Below the pieces are notes generated by a model. The model worked only from the letters and a program-made list of their open reading frames with translations. It did not search any database and had not been told where the DNA came from. Of a stretch of 64,000 bases of DNA, positions 47,499-59,280 are shown in pieces. Origin of the DNA: Cycas panzhihuaensis. Taxonomy: Eukaryota > Cycadophyta. Made by a program: the position numbers and the translations under genes. The DNA lies in NCBI GenBank assembly GCA_023213395.1, contig CM041465.1, positions 22,072,001 through 22,136,000 on the forward strand, in the 5' to 3' direction. Position 1 is the first letter of the stretch, and the number at the start of each line of letters is the position of its first letter.

Positions 47499-50040
47499 TG
47501 GACGCGCTGCTACGGGATAACCGCCTGACTGATAGGCGCGGGGGAGAGATGGTGACGAAACGGTAGGAAGTGGAACCTACAAGGCAAGCAACCACACGCA
47601 GGCGCCTGCGCACGAGCGCAGTTCGGATCCGCAATGGAGTATGGCTACTCTTGGGTGACCCTTCACCGCCTGGGCGAAGGACGAAGATACGAGGACGAAC
47701 CCTGTTGACTGGGAGTAGGCCCCTCCCACCCTTGGGTGGCCAGAAGGGAGAGAGAAAGAACCTAATAAGGATAGGTCAAGAACAATCCTATACAATCTAA
47801 CCGGTATATGAGCGATTGGAAGCAAAGCGCTGCTATTAAGGAAGAGGGAGGAAGGGTAAGAGAGAAGAAGACTCCTACAACCTTTCCTACGAATAACAAA
47901 AGTACATGCAACAAGGCAAACAAATCGCAAACCAATACAAAAGGCAATTTTCCTTTTAATCTTTCGATGTTCTAATTACTAGGAAAAGAATAAAAGAAGG
48001 AAAAAGACCAGGTGCGAAGGGGAACAAAGCGTGCACCGGGCCAAGGCGTGAGAGATGGCGTAGCCTTCAGAAGAGCACCCAACCACCAAGGCAGCTGCAT
48101 CGGATGTGAAATGTAGGGGCGAGCGAAGAGGGGCTTCCTTACCTTCCCCGGAAAATCAAATGCGATACCGAAGGAAGGAAAGAAACGCTAACTAGCAAAT
48201 GAGATAGCATAAAATATGACACATGCAAGGGACGCCACGGTGGAAGGGGCAACGAGCAACGCTCTCCGCGTCCGAGTACAGAGCAACAAAGGTCTCCCTC
48301 CTGCCGAGGGGAGACACCTATATGCAACACAAAGATCTAGCAATATATGTCTAACAACATAAACGAGAGTCTAACTGTACATGCATCAATGTTAGTCCAA
48401 TAAGGAAAATACCAAAGAAGAACGATCCAAATGAAAGGAAACAACAAGGTAAGCCTCGGAGTGGCCTCATCGCCTGAATGGTACCCAACCCTCTCCCCAA
48501 GAGCCATGGGGCAGCGAGGAGAAAGTCAAGACTCAAGGCTGGAAAACGGCTGCAAGAAGGGGCAAGAAAGACCCAAAGACACCCACGGGAACCGGATGCT
48601 ACGGGAGCAAACCGTAACCGGGAGCAAAGGTGGAGCAAGAACCCGCTTGGGGCCTATGGATGGCACCCAAACCTGAATAAAGGGTCCCAAATCAGCCGCA
48701 ACTTGTGACACTGTTTGGGCAACCAAGGGAGCCTTCAACCCTTGTTGCAAGCCAAGAGTAGCACGGGCGAGAGGGAGGCTTTGAGGGCCTTGAGCCGCTT
48801 AGGGAGCGTGGAAGGTGGTGCGAATCCACCCAGCCCCGCCCAAAGCCTATGCAACCTCAACGCCCGCTTTGACAAAGAAACGCAGTAAGAAGCAGAGGGA
48901 GAGTGGTACAACAGCCTCAAGAGGGAGGAAAACCAACTCTCAAGCAACAAATGAGAACAAATAAGTCAAGTGTAAATATCACCAAAAATAAATACAAAGT
49001 GAAGAGTACTGAAAGGGAGGCAAAGGATTTGCCCCACCCAAAAGACAACAAGAAGGGCTAGAACAAATGTACCAGATTGAATAGAAAGGCTAGGGGCCCG
49101 CTATGGAGGTGGAACGGAAACACCGCAAACGGAGAACTCGTGGATCGCCTGGTAGAAAACATTGAAACCGCTTCAAAGGAGCCCTCCAAGGCGTTTGAGG
49201 GGCTGAGAGAATGTCTCAGCCAAGCCAAAGGAGAGTCAAGGTCAGATGAAGAGTGCAGTCCAGCTTGCAGAAGCAAATGCAGAAGAGAGCAGAGCAGGAG
49301 AGTGTTCCTCTTGAGAGTAAATCCAAAAGTGAGTAAAAAGATCCTTAGAGAGAGCTTCAAAACGAGCCAAAAGATGTTTAAGTACTAAAGCAAAACCCTA
49401 AAGTATGCGAATAGTACCTACCGGGAGGGAGAAAAGGCGAACCACGTGGCGCTCAATAAATGCGAAATTGCCACCATGGATTTTAAAAACAAACAGAGAC
49501 AGTATCACGGAAACTTTAGCGATCTGAATATTCCAAATGATGCTGGCCAGCTGAAGATCACGCATGCAGCCAAGATTACGCAGATGCACCTGGAGACACA
49601 AATGGGGCCCGCCAACCGGTCCAGGCTGGGGGCAAACGGCCGAAAAGGCTAAAGGACAACTAAAACACCCACCCGGGAGCAAACAAGCCAAGAAACGGGC
49701 CCACGGGAGCAGAAATAGGCCCCCAAATGAGGTGGCGAGCTAACCAAGCGACGATGAGACATCACACGGGTGGAGGTGGCGCAAACCCGGTGGATCCAGG
49801 AGAGAGGAGGGCAGATCACGAAGTAATACGGTCACCAAGGTGCCACACTCGCTAAGAGTGTGCCCTCGCTATAGTCGCCATAGGCTAAACATAGGTGTGG
49901 ACGACGACCAGCCGCCCACAAAGTCATACACATGCAAATATGTAAGGCATAATCAAGACATAAAAGTGATGATAATGCTAGAGACATACCTGCACTTACC
50001 TGAGTCGGTGATTCCATATCCATTCCGGAAGCCGGAAACA
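47499..50040 (-). repeat. TatE 3' LTR
   Basis: From TGGACGCGCTGCTACG to GCCGGAAACA. It aligns to 55812-58368 with many 1-4 base gaps. The CTTCCTTACCTTCCCC block is at 48133-48148. The adjoining polypurine tract (AAGGGGG in TatA and TatB) is not intact at 50041-50055. Frames such as 47577-47930 recur in the other LTR only because the LTR is repeated. Confidence 0.93.
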
Positions 50041-50264
50041 TCGCCTCGCGCAGAGCCTCGCCGGAAGCTCGATGCGATGGCGACGCCGCAACACAATCGA
50101 AGAGCACATGTGTATATAGATATATCAATCAAGATCAGATCAGTAGGCAAGGGTGCCGGTGAGTGTCGTGGCGGAACGCGTGGATACGAAAGCGGCGGTG
50201 GAGACAACATAGGGGCTGCCTATGAGCCACCTGGAAACCGACTGGGAGAAAGAGGGGGCTGGCC
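50041..50264. other. TatE spacer between 3' LTR and aRNH
   Basis: This matches TatB 23706-23990 (CATATATA, GGCAAGGGTGCC, GGGGCTGCCTATG). Non-coding. Confidence 0.6.
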
Positions 50265-51113
50265 CTACCACAATGAATGCAAAGGAGCATGCAGGACCAC
50301 ATGGGGAACAAATGGTGGGTACCATAGTTTTACCTCGTTAGCAACCCGATTTCGGAGGTGCGAGCAGATCGCTGGCGAGCGACCAACTACCGAGGCTTGG
50401 GCGGAAGGCCAAGCAAGACTCAAGGACTGGCCAGGCGAGACAAAGCGGCCAAGGATGAGGCGAACAAGGCTATCTGCCTCAGCATTGAGAGCCCGAGGGA
50501 TATGCTGGATATCAACAGAAGAGAAACGGGCCAGGAGGGATCTGGCGGCAGAAGCAAGAGTCCTCAAGTGAGGGCATCGCACCCGGTAGACCTGGGTGAG
50601 ATGAGACACCACAACTTGAGAGTCGCAGAGCAAAACAATGGGTCCGCGATGGAAACGAAGGGCATCGGTAAGGGCTTCGATGACAGCTGTATACTCGGCT
50701 TCATTGTTGGTAGCCTCTGGGAGGAAGATCCCAGAGCGGAGGAGATCATAACCAGAAGGGCTGCGGAGAATCCACGCAAGGGAGGGGTTACTGCGCTCCG
50801 CTGGCTTGGTAAAGATGTATGACATAGGTGACACAAAATCCAAGCGATGATCGTGATGAAGGCAACACTTAGAAAATGCATAACAATGTGGCCAAGGGTA
50901 GGAGGACCTAAGAATGAGGCGCCCAGAGCGGGCCATAGCAGATGAACATGGATGGATAGTTTGGCGGAGGAAAGCACGGGCCTGTGGGGTCATATATAGG
51001 ACCATATGATTGTACCCCCACAAGGACACCGGCTTCCTGTGATGTATGATGACATGATTTTGATATGTATATATGCATGGGGTGAGTGTTATGTTGTGTA
51101 GTAGGTGATTCAT
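50265..51113 (-). pseudogene. TatE archaeal/plant-type RNase H (aRNH), longest open copy
   Basis: An open frame of 282 codons from 51113. Residues 1-90 are not recognisable and may be upstream read-through. From residue ~95 the aRNH fold is clear: YIFTKPAERSNPSLAWILRS, LPEATNNEAEYTAVIEAL (Glu), PIVLLCDSQVVVSHLTQVY (Asp), LRTLASAARSLLARFSSVDI, HIPRALNAEADSLV (His, Asp). Three of the four catalytic carboxylates are present; the first Asp position reads Lys in a spot where a small indel is likely. It follows the integrase remnant and precedes the 3' LTR. The open frame of the core suggests recent function in the parent element. Confidence 0.82.
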
Positions 51114-51429
51114 GTTATGAACATTTTATTGTATGATGCACACGCTTCCTTCCATGTATAACCACACACCTAATGGGCACACACACACGCCCGTGAGCTG
51201 GACGACATGGAGGTGTGAGGTTAGGAAGGTATGGCATACATGTTCCAGGAGAGCATAACAGGATATGCGAAGGAAACGCCAGATAGAAAGAGGGGCAACA
51301 ATGCCCCAAGCGTCCTCCCGGTTGGGAGATGCCCAAGCGAGGACCAAGGTTCCCGAGAGGATACGGAACGCCGGGTTCCATGGACGAACCAGAGAGACAA
51401 AGTGGGTCCATCTTAAATAGCCATTCTAC
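51114..51429. other. TatE spacer between aRNH and integrase end
   Basis: It matches TatB 28090-28400. No gene. The CpG-rich state is retained. Confidence 0.55.
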
Positions 51430-51663
51430 ACGCTACCGGGAAGAATGGGGACAACCTAAGATGGTAGTTTAGGCTCGTTTGTTGTGGCGAGGGATCGTCA
51501 AGGGTCAAGCGTAAAACTTCTTAAGGGACATCCCATTAACGGCTTTCTCAAATTCGAGCCTCCGTGGTGGCTATCCTATAGGCACCATTATCGAGATTCG
51601 ATAATGACAAAAGGACCGACCCACCGGGTTGGAATTTGGTCAAACGGTCATGGAGATATTCGA
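51430..51663 (-). pseudogene. TatE integrase C-terminal remnant at a deletion junction
   Basis: It matches the last ~75 codons of TatB integrase (28440-28620): words GGCACCATTATCGAGA, TTGGAATTTGGTCAAACGGT and GGAGATATTC. At about 51661-51665 it joins directly to sequence equal to the start of RT (TatB ~30975: GAGTC.TGC....AGCTTTTC). A shared GAG at the junction suggests microhomology joining. Confidence 0.8.
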
Positions 51664-52392
51664 GTCATGCCCGTAAGCTTTTCTACCTCCATCTCGACGG
51701 TGGCGTAAAGCCGGGTGAAGGACGCAGCCGGGCGCATGTGGGCGCCAGGAAGGGTGGTGAGGTTATGAGTGACAATCGAGGAGTCGATTCCCTTCATGTC
51801 AAGATAATCCCACGCGAAAATGTCTCAAATTCTCGGAATGTAAGGGAATATTCCCTAATCTCATCAGAGAGCATTCCGCCCCAACCCTAATGACCTTGCT
51901 CGGCCAAGACTACGCCTTGAATTCCCCCATGCACATGGCATTGCCCTCTTCAAAGTGAAGAGGGCAAGATCAACGGGAGGAGGGGAATAGGAGAGGATCG
52001 GATCGCGAGCGTGGATCCGATCGCAAGGATCTTCCTGACCGAGCCTGGTGACCGTAAGGCGATTAGGTGCAAGGCCCGCTAGGTGCTCAAAGAGGCTTCA
52101 TCATCCTCGAAATAGTCCACCCATGGATGACCCTATTTCGAGTAGAAGAAGCGCTAGAAGGAAAGGAGCAACGGACCGGGTGATCATTGGATCGCTCAAC
52201 TCCTTCATGGAACCAAGGAAAACCAGAAGAGGCTCCTCGAGAGGAGCGAAAGGCACCTCAAAACCATCACCGCGGGTAATGAAAAAGAAGAATCGACGGC
52301 GGGCAAGACGAAGCGATGGTGTGTGACACGACGAGGGGCTAGTCTCACCAACGAGAGGTTCCAAACGAGGGTCTAGAGCGAGACAGTACTAC
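51664..52392 (-). pseudogene. TatE RT start and spacer domain remnant
   Basis: The first part (51664-51730) equals the RT start (VEKLTG-like). Then the spacer segment with the block matching MGAT..IVL (about 51930) and the FEDDEA block (about 52100). Many small gaps shift the frame. Confidence 0.7.
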
Positions 52393-53030
52393 TTATCGCC
52401 AAGGAAAGAAATGGGTGGAGACAACCTCGTCTCCGCCAAGCGATTCATCATCACGAACGAAGCAAGGTACCCATAACTCCCGACGCCAATAGGGGCAAAA
52501 CGCGAGACTAGGAAGGGAAGATGTGGGATCTTCTTCCGACGGATTGGGTATACCAATTGAACAAGCCGAGGCGTGAGTGGGTGAACCTTGGTTTGCCAAA
52601 TTGGCATAACGAGTTTGTTTGGCAAAAGGACGTTCACGGGGAACCACTCTCATTCGTCCGTCATGGACGAATTTAAGTCGCCCCTCAAAGGGTCGAACAC
52701 ACGGCCCCATTTGGTCGAGCCATGGGCGACCTAGAAGGAGGTTGTAATCCACATCAACGCCGAGGACTACAACATCTAAGAAGAATCGGTTTGCCCCAAG
52801 GGTGAGCGAATCGCGACGGATCCGAGAGGGGTCTTCGCCACCGTCATACCGGCATCGCCAGGAACCAGGTTCCATATGAGATACCAAGCTCTTGCATAAC
52901 ACGCAAGGGCATGGCATCGATGTAAGAGCCGTTGTCGACAATAGTTCTTCTGGAGGGTACAATCAGCGATCGATCGTGATGGTGAATGGGAAGTTCCACC
53001 GACGCTCCTGCTCACCTACGGGAGGAAGAT
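52393..53030 (-). pseudogene. TatE protease and spacer start
   Basis: Protease active site V-D-N-G-S at 52925-52939 in RTIVDNGSYIDAMPLRVM. Downstream: GRPWLDQMGPCVRPFEGRLKFVHDGRMRVV (52740-52640) and RFAPIGVGSYGYL (about 52500). The catalytic Asp is intact. The frames shift several times because of short gaps. Confidence 0.8.
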
Positions 53031-55155
53031 CCTTAGGATCGAAGGAAATAGTGGGTCCGCCACCTGGGCGACGCCCAAAGCGTGATGCACACATCTCCCG
53101 ATCCTAAAGCTTCCAGAGGAGGGCCCGCTGGGACAACTCCTCGAACGCCCATCAAGGACATTCCCGCAATGACCGTATGGAGCTCATCCACGACGGAGAA
53201 AGGTTTACCTTCCTGGGTTGGGTAAGTGCCCTTCGAAAGTCGTGAACGACCCCGCATGTGAATAGCCTTGGGAAAGAGGGATTTTGAGGAAGGGTCTCCT
53301 AAGGATCAAGGAATGGAAGAACCCAGCCTCCCGCCGCTTCCTTAGCGGTTTGAGATCGCGTAAGGGCGAAAGCCTGAGTTGCTTCAAGCAATCGAATCAC
53401 CTTCTTCCCTATTCCGGTCGTGAAGGCGACGGAGTACGGCCAGAGAACGAGAAGAGGAAGAAGAGTTCGCGCCTTCCCTTTGTCGCGGAAGGGCGGGATC
53501 GTGTGATCTTCCCTGCTACTATTGTTCTTGGTTTGGGGTTACGATCACGCTCCTCGTGTTTAGGGAACGGATCCTTGTGAACAGGTTGGTCTAGATTAGG
53601 CCTTGAGGCCCGTTTGGGAGAGGAATCGCGTCGAGAGGCATCCTTTGGATGCTGGGCCCTACAACGTGAATCGTCATGGAAGCAATCCCCATGAATGGAA
53701 CACCACTTCTTCTCAAGCGAGGGCCTGACCTTCTCGCTTGGGAGGACCGGGCGTTCCCATCCCTGGGAAGAGGAGCTTGGGTAGTTTGTTGGACTTGTTT
53801 GTTTGAAGTAGGAGACGAAGGACCTTGAAGCTTGAGCTCCTTCATCGTGACGCCGAACGAGCGATACCGATGTGAGGGGATCTAAGGTCCTCTCGGTAGG
53901 ATGAGAGGAAGACCGCGCTACCGGGAAGGTTTAGCGTCTTTGGTAGGGGTAGCCTCACTGGCGTTGTGAGGGCTTAAGAGGTTTCTTGAGACCACTGGAT
54001 CTCAATAGCCTCCAACGCCAAGCACTTGGCGATCGCGAATCACACGTGGTCGCCCCCATCTTGAGGACTTCCACGTGGACTTGGGACAAAGTGCATTGAC
54101 AAGCAGGTCCGCTTGACTCCTCGTGCAAAGTCGCCTTGGTGGAGTGAAGCGGATCGTGGAATCGCCGCACAAAGTCACGATTCATCTCATCGTGACCTTG
54201 TTTGAGCGAGAGAAGGGATTTCATCCCGCTCTCGAATGGGCGAGCTACATCAAAGTAATTGATGAACTCGCCCACCAATTCTTGGAATGAATAGGCGAGT
54301 GGGCGGGGAGACGATAAAACCATTTAAGGGCGCCACCGCAAGGATCGAGGAAAGAGTTTCATCAAAATATGGTCGTAAGCCCGATGTCGATGCATGCCAT
54401 GAGAAACTACGGACATGCTCACGGTCTTCTGACGAAGTCCCATCGAATCTAGGAACTTCAGGAGGATAAGGCGGCAAGTTGGTTCGCAACGCCTCAACCG
54501 AGAGAGGGTTGACCTAAAGTCCACGAAGGCGCGCCCTTGCCTCGAACTGTAGGATCAACGAACATCGGTAGGTGGCGCGCAAGGCGGATGGGGTAGGACA
54601 CCCATCCCTCCTTGAGGAACCACCCTTCACGACAAGAGGTGTGGAAAGGGCGCCTTGGAAGGGAGTCGATTCCCTTGCGAAGGCACAACCGGATGGAACC
54701 GCATTGGATGGCGGACAAGAGGGATGCGGGCGGGTTCGCCCATACAGGCCACCCGTAGGTGGGGCCATTCCGTATGGGTGTAGCGGATCCACCCATAAAC
54801 AGAAGACGGCTTCCCCTACCACCCCCAAGGTTGAGAAGTATACCACAGGGGAACGTGAAAGAAGCACCAACGCTACTGGTTGGAGGATGCGTGGGAACGA
54901 ATCCCACCGACCGGGCTGGAAGGCTAGCAGGGCGACTGGGCCTACTAGGAGCAGCATGTGCCAGATTAGGAGACGGCACATTAGTTGGATCGGGAACGGT
55001 ATGCTAACCCCGGTTGAGGGACAGACACCGTGAGAAGGCCCTAATGCTTTAGGGCCTTGATAAGGGATGGAAGGTGCCACACGTGCCCCCACTGCAGGAA
55101 ACGAATGGGGCGTCGCGTAGGCACGAAAGGGTTTGTTGTCACGGGAAAGGCGCAC
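53031..55155 (-). pseudogene. TatE gag, frame-shifted
   Basis: From 55155: Pro-rich N-terminal part (GRWDSFPRIL, WVDPLHPYGMAPPTGG at 54800-54760), then RTNLPPYPPEVPRFDGTSSED (54489), HILMKLFPRS, FINYFDVARPFESGMKSLLSLKQGHDEMNRDFVRRFHDPLHS (54290-54150), zinc-knuckle motif KKWCSIHGDCFHDDSRC (53715-53661). The residues are close to the family consensus, but the reading moves between frames at least six times through 1-2 base gaps. Confidence 0.85.
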
Positions 55156-55785
55156 GAGGATGAAGCATGAGGGGAAGAGCAGAGGAGGAAGAGGCTCCCT
55201 GCGCAGGCACCCTCAAGCCATTCGGGACGTGGTTGAGAGCATGCCGCACGGCGACATCCGGCCAAGAGCCTCAAGCACGTCAATGGAGGAGTCCCCACAT
55301 ACCCATAAGAGGTGATCGGGACCTCGAACAAGGCATGTCCATCGAAGGTTCCTCATAAAATCGCCCCTGCGTGGCAATCCTCGGGAGGAACGGATCCCTC
55401 TGGCGTGGGTAGAAGGATGGGGAGCATAAGAAAGGTGTTGATCGATCGGGTAGTAAAGGAGTCGTCACCCTCTTGGGTGGACTCGGAATGATGAAGGAAG
55501 AGCTTGGGTTTCCATAACCAAGCGTGGTAAGTCCAATCTAAGAGTACCCTTCCATAGTCGGATCAGATCCGACGAGGCAAGAAGGCTATACTCGGGGTCT
55601 TCTAACAAAGGGGTAGACCGCAAAACGACGAGAGAAACGCAAGATGCAAGGTCGACCGACGATGTCGTGAAAAGAGAAGGAACTAGATAACACGCTGCAG
55701 CTTGGGCCGCCCAACGTGGAGGTCAAGACAGTATAGAAAGGATCACGCAGAGTAGCGAAACCAACCGAAGAGAGCGAGACTAGCT
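55156..55785 (-). other. TatE gag start and leader
   Basis: It matches TatB 34640-35290. The first gag residues lie around 55300-55480 in broken frames. The rest is leader. Confidence 0.5.
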
Positions 55786-55792
55786 CCTTACC

Positions 55793-55811
55793 GGCACCCC
55801 AAGATGGTCGC
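55793..55811 (-). other. TatE primer binding site
   Basis: The minus strand reads GCGACCATCTTGGGGTGCC, adjoining the LTR directly. The leading TG of TGGCGACC is missing, perhaps another small gap. GTAAGG follows (55786-55791). Confidence 0.7.
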
Positions 55812-58368
55812 TGACGCTACACGGATAACCGACCGATAGGCGGGGAGAGATGGTGACGAAACTAGGAAGTGGAACCTACAAGGCAAGCAAACAAGCAACT
55901 ACTGAGGCGCCAGGCCGGAGCGTGAGTTCGGATCCGCAATGGAGTATGGCTACTCTGGGTGACCCTTCACCGCCTGGGCGAAGGACGAAGATACGTGGAC
56001 GAACCCGGTTGACTGGAGTAGGCCCTCCCACCCTTGGGTGGCCAAGGGAGAGAGAAAGAACCTAATAAGGATAGGTCAAGAACAATCCTATACAATCTAA
56101 CCGTATATGAGCGATGCGGAAGCAAGGCGCTGCCATTAAGGAAGAGGGAGGAAGGGTAAGAGAGAAGAAGACTCCTACAACCTTTCCTACGAATAACAAA
56201 AGTACATGCAACAAGGCAAACAAATCGCAAACCAATACAAAAGGCAATTTTCCTTTTAATCTTTCGATGTTCTAATTACTAGGAAAAGAATAAAAGAAGG
56301 AAAAAGACCAGTGCGAAGGGGAACAAAGCGTGCACCTGGGCCGAAGGCGTGAGAGATGGCGTAGCCTTCAGAGGAGCACCCAACCACTCAAGCAGCTGCA
56401 TCTGGATGTGAAATGTAGCGAGAAAAGGGCTTCCTTACCTTCCCTGTGAAAAATAAATGCGATAATCAAGGAAGGAAAGAAACGCTAACTAGCAAATGAG
56501 ATAGCATAAAATATGACACATGCAAGGGACGCTTACCGGTGGAAGGGGTCAACGGGCAACGTTCTCCGCGCGTCCCGAGTACCTGTAAGCAACAAAGGTC
56601 TCCCTCCTGCCGAGGGGAGACACCTATATGCAACACAAAGATCTAGCAATATATGTCTAACAACATAAACGAGAGTCTAACTGTACATGCATCAATGTTA
56701 GTCCAATAAGGAAAATACCAAAGAAGAACGATCCAAATGAAAGGAAACAACAAGGTAAGCCTCGGAGTGGCCTACCGCATAAATGGTACCCAACCCTCTC
56801 CCAAGAGCCACGGGCGTGAGGAGAAAGTCAAGACTCAAGGTCGGAAAACTACTGCAAGAAGGGGCAAGAAAGACCCAAAGACACCCACGGGAACCGGATG
56901 CTACGGGAGCAAACCGCAACCGGGAGCAAAGGTGGAGAAGAACCCGGTTGGGGCCTATGGATGGCACCCAAACCTGAATAAAGGGTCCCAAATCAGCGCA
57001 ACTTGTGACACCGGTTTGGGCAACCAAGGGAGCCAACCCTTGTTTGCAAGCCAAGAGTAGCAGGCGAGAGGGAGGCTTTGAGGGCCTTGAGCCGCTTAGG
57101 GAGCGTGGAAGGTGGTGCGAATCCACCCGGCCCCGTCCAAAGCCTATGCAACCCTCAACGCCACGCTTGGACAAAGAAACGCAGTAAGAAGCAGAGGGAG
57201 AGTGGCATGCCAGTCCTCAAGAGGGAGGAAAACCAACTCTCAAGCAACAAATGAGAACAAATAAGCTGAAGTGTAAATATCACCAAAAAAACAAATACAA
57301 AGTGAAGAGTACCTGGAAAGGGAGGCAAGGGATTTGCCCCAGCCAAAAGACAGCGAAGAAGGGCTGGAACAAACAGCTCAGATCTGGAATAGAGCAGGCT
57401 AGGGGCCCTGCTATGGAGGTGGAACGGGAAACACCTGCAAACGGGGAACTCGTGGACTGCCTGGGTAGAAAACAGCTGGAAACCGCTTCAAAGGAGCCCT
57501 CTCCAAGGCGTTTGAGGGGCTGAGAGAATGTCTCAGCCAAGCCAAAGGAGAGTCGGCAGTATGAAGAGTGCAGTCCATGGCAAGAAGAAAATGCCAGAAG
57601 AGAGCAGGAGAGTGTTCCTCTTGAGAGTCAATCCAAAAGTGAGTAAAAAGATCCTAAAAGAGAGCTTCCAAACGAGCCAAAAGATGTTTAAGTACTAAAG
57701 CAAAACCCTAAAGTACGCGAATAGGGCACGGCTGGAAGGGAAAAAAGGCGCGAACCACGTGGCGGCGCTGCAATAAATGCGAAATTGCCACTGGATTTTA
57801 AAACAACAGAGACAACAGATCACGGAGACTTTAGCGGTAACGCGAATATTCCAAATGCATCTGAAAATTCGGCAGATCACAAGATCACGGCGATCGCGAA
57901 GATTACGGCCAGTATGCACCGGAGACACAAATGGGGCCCGCCAACCGGTCCAGTCGGGGCAAACTCGAAAAGGCTAAAGGACAACTAAAACACCCACCCG
58001 GGAGCAAACGAGCCAAGAAACGGGCCCACGGGAGCAGAAATAGGCCCCCAAATGAGGTGGCGAGCTAACCAAGCGACGATGAGGCATCACACGGGTGGAG
58101 GTGGCGCAAACCCGGTGGATCCGTGGAGAGAGGAGGCGATGCGGAAGTAATACGGTCACCAAGGTGCCACACTCGCTAAGAGTGTGCCCCTGCTATAGTC
58201 GTCATAGGCTAAACATAGGTGTGGACGACGACCAGGCCGCCCACAAAGTCATACGCATGCAAATATGTAAGCGCATAATCAAGACATAAAAGTGATGATA
58301 ATGCTAGAGACATACCTGCACTTACCTGAGTCGGTGATTCCGTATCCATTCCCGGAAGCCGGGAAACA
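55812..58368 (-). repeat. TatE 5' LTR
   Basis: From TGACGCTACACGG to GCCGGGAAACA. It pairs with 47499-50040. No gene. Confidence 0.95.
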
Positions 58369-58373
58369 GTTTC
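58369..58373. repeat. Right target-site duplication of TatE (GTTTC)
   Basis: Identical to 47494-47498. Confidence 0.95.
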
Positions 58374-58901
58374 CTACTTTGGCAGTAGCCATCTTTATTT
58401 GAAATTAGAATGCCACCATAAACCCATACCACCAAACATCAACTCCAAAGATCTTCTTCTTGAAAACCTGAGAAGACTTTATAACATAATTACCATGACA
58501 TATTCACAGCCTTTTTGTACCCTTCTCTTGATCCACTTCTTGATTGCAAGTAGACCCACCTAAACCGTCTCTTACTTTATCATTACTTCTTTCTCCTTTT
58601 AATCATCTCCTTTTCCAAAAGGAGGTCTATCTCATCTTCTTTCCCTCTAAGGATAGGAGAGCTCCCTTTTTAGGCTATTCAACTTCTTGAAGATGCCTCT
58701 TTACTGAAACCAAACCTAGGAAGGTACTCAGAAAGAAGGGAAGGTCATAGCGCTATTTATAGGTACCCAAACCTACGTTCTAATGACAGACACCCTTTGA
58801 GGGTAACCTATCCTCCCTTTGAGGTCCTTAGGCCCTTGTTGTAGTTATAGTATTACCCTAGATGTCTTTATCCATAGTGAACCTTGAGAGACACACTTCC
58901 A
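58374..58901 (+). repeat. TatF 5' LTR, second part
   Basis: It continues from 47498 to ACACTTCCA, where the PBS begins. Non-coding. Confidence 0.8.
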
Positions 58902-58902
58902 T

Positions 58903-58922
58903 TGACAACAATACTAGGGACT
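58903..58922 (+). other. TatF primer binding site
   Basis: It reads TGACAACAATACTAGGGACT, a decayed form of TGGCGACCATATTGGGGACC. GTAAGG follows at 58927-58932. It marks the end of the 5' LTR. Confidence 0.7.
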
Positions 58923-58932
58923 GCTAGTAAGG

Positions 58933-59280
58933 GAATGCTATAGATTTCCTTTATGTTAGCATTGCCTTTCTTCTTTCTATACCTCCTCGATTTGTTGGGA
59001 AACCCCTAATACATCTCTCATTTTATTATCCCTTTCGTGACATGAGGGAAAATGTGAATGTGATATTTATCAAGTTGCTTGTGAAGTCTTTCCCCTATCT
59101 TAAAAGAATTTTTGTATTCTCCCATTCCTTTGTCTCATTTTAAATCAGCTATCGAGGGATACCCATCAAAATGGACATACCATGCCTATGTTTCTGAAAC
59201 CCAAGCCTATATTCCAACTTCCCTCTAGGATTCCATCCAAGTGGTTGATAATCCTATCTTTTACTTGGGTGACTAAGAGA
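58933..59280 (+). other. TatF leader
   Basis: No coding seen. It corresponds to the TatA and TatB leaders. Confidence 0.5.

Larger units (their letters stand above)
47499..58368 (-). mobile_element. TatE: young, internally deleted Ty3/gypsy (Tat lineage) element in the TatF LTR
   Basis: 10870 bp, LTRs of 2542 and 2557 bp, perfect TSD GTTTC. It is more CpG-rich than all other copies. The minus strand keeps PBS, gag, protease, part of the spacer domain, the last part of integrase and aRNH. RT, RNase H and most of integrase (about 2.35 kb by comparison with TatB) are gone at about 51663, and the ~3-kb antisense PMD block is absent at about 50950. It cannot move by itself. The LTRs differ mostly by short gaps rather than substitutions. 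Confidence 0.95.

Noticed and set aside
47577-47930. ORF repeated in both TatE LTRs (also 55967-56230)
   Set aside because: The repetition comes from the LTR pair. The frame is broken differently in each copy and is absent from other LTR subfamilies.
49840-50571. Longest plus-strand ORF in the TatE area (243 codons)
   Set aside because: It straddles the LTR end and the antisense of aRNH. The minus-strand frame has recognisable RNase H motifs, while this one has none.
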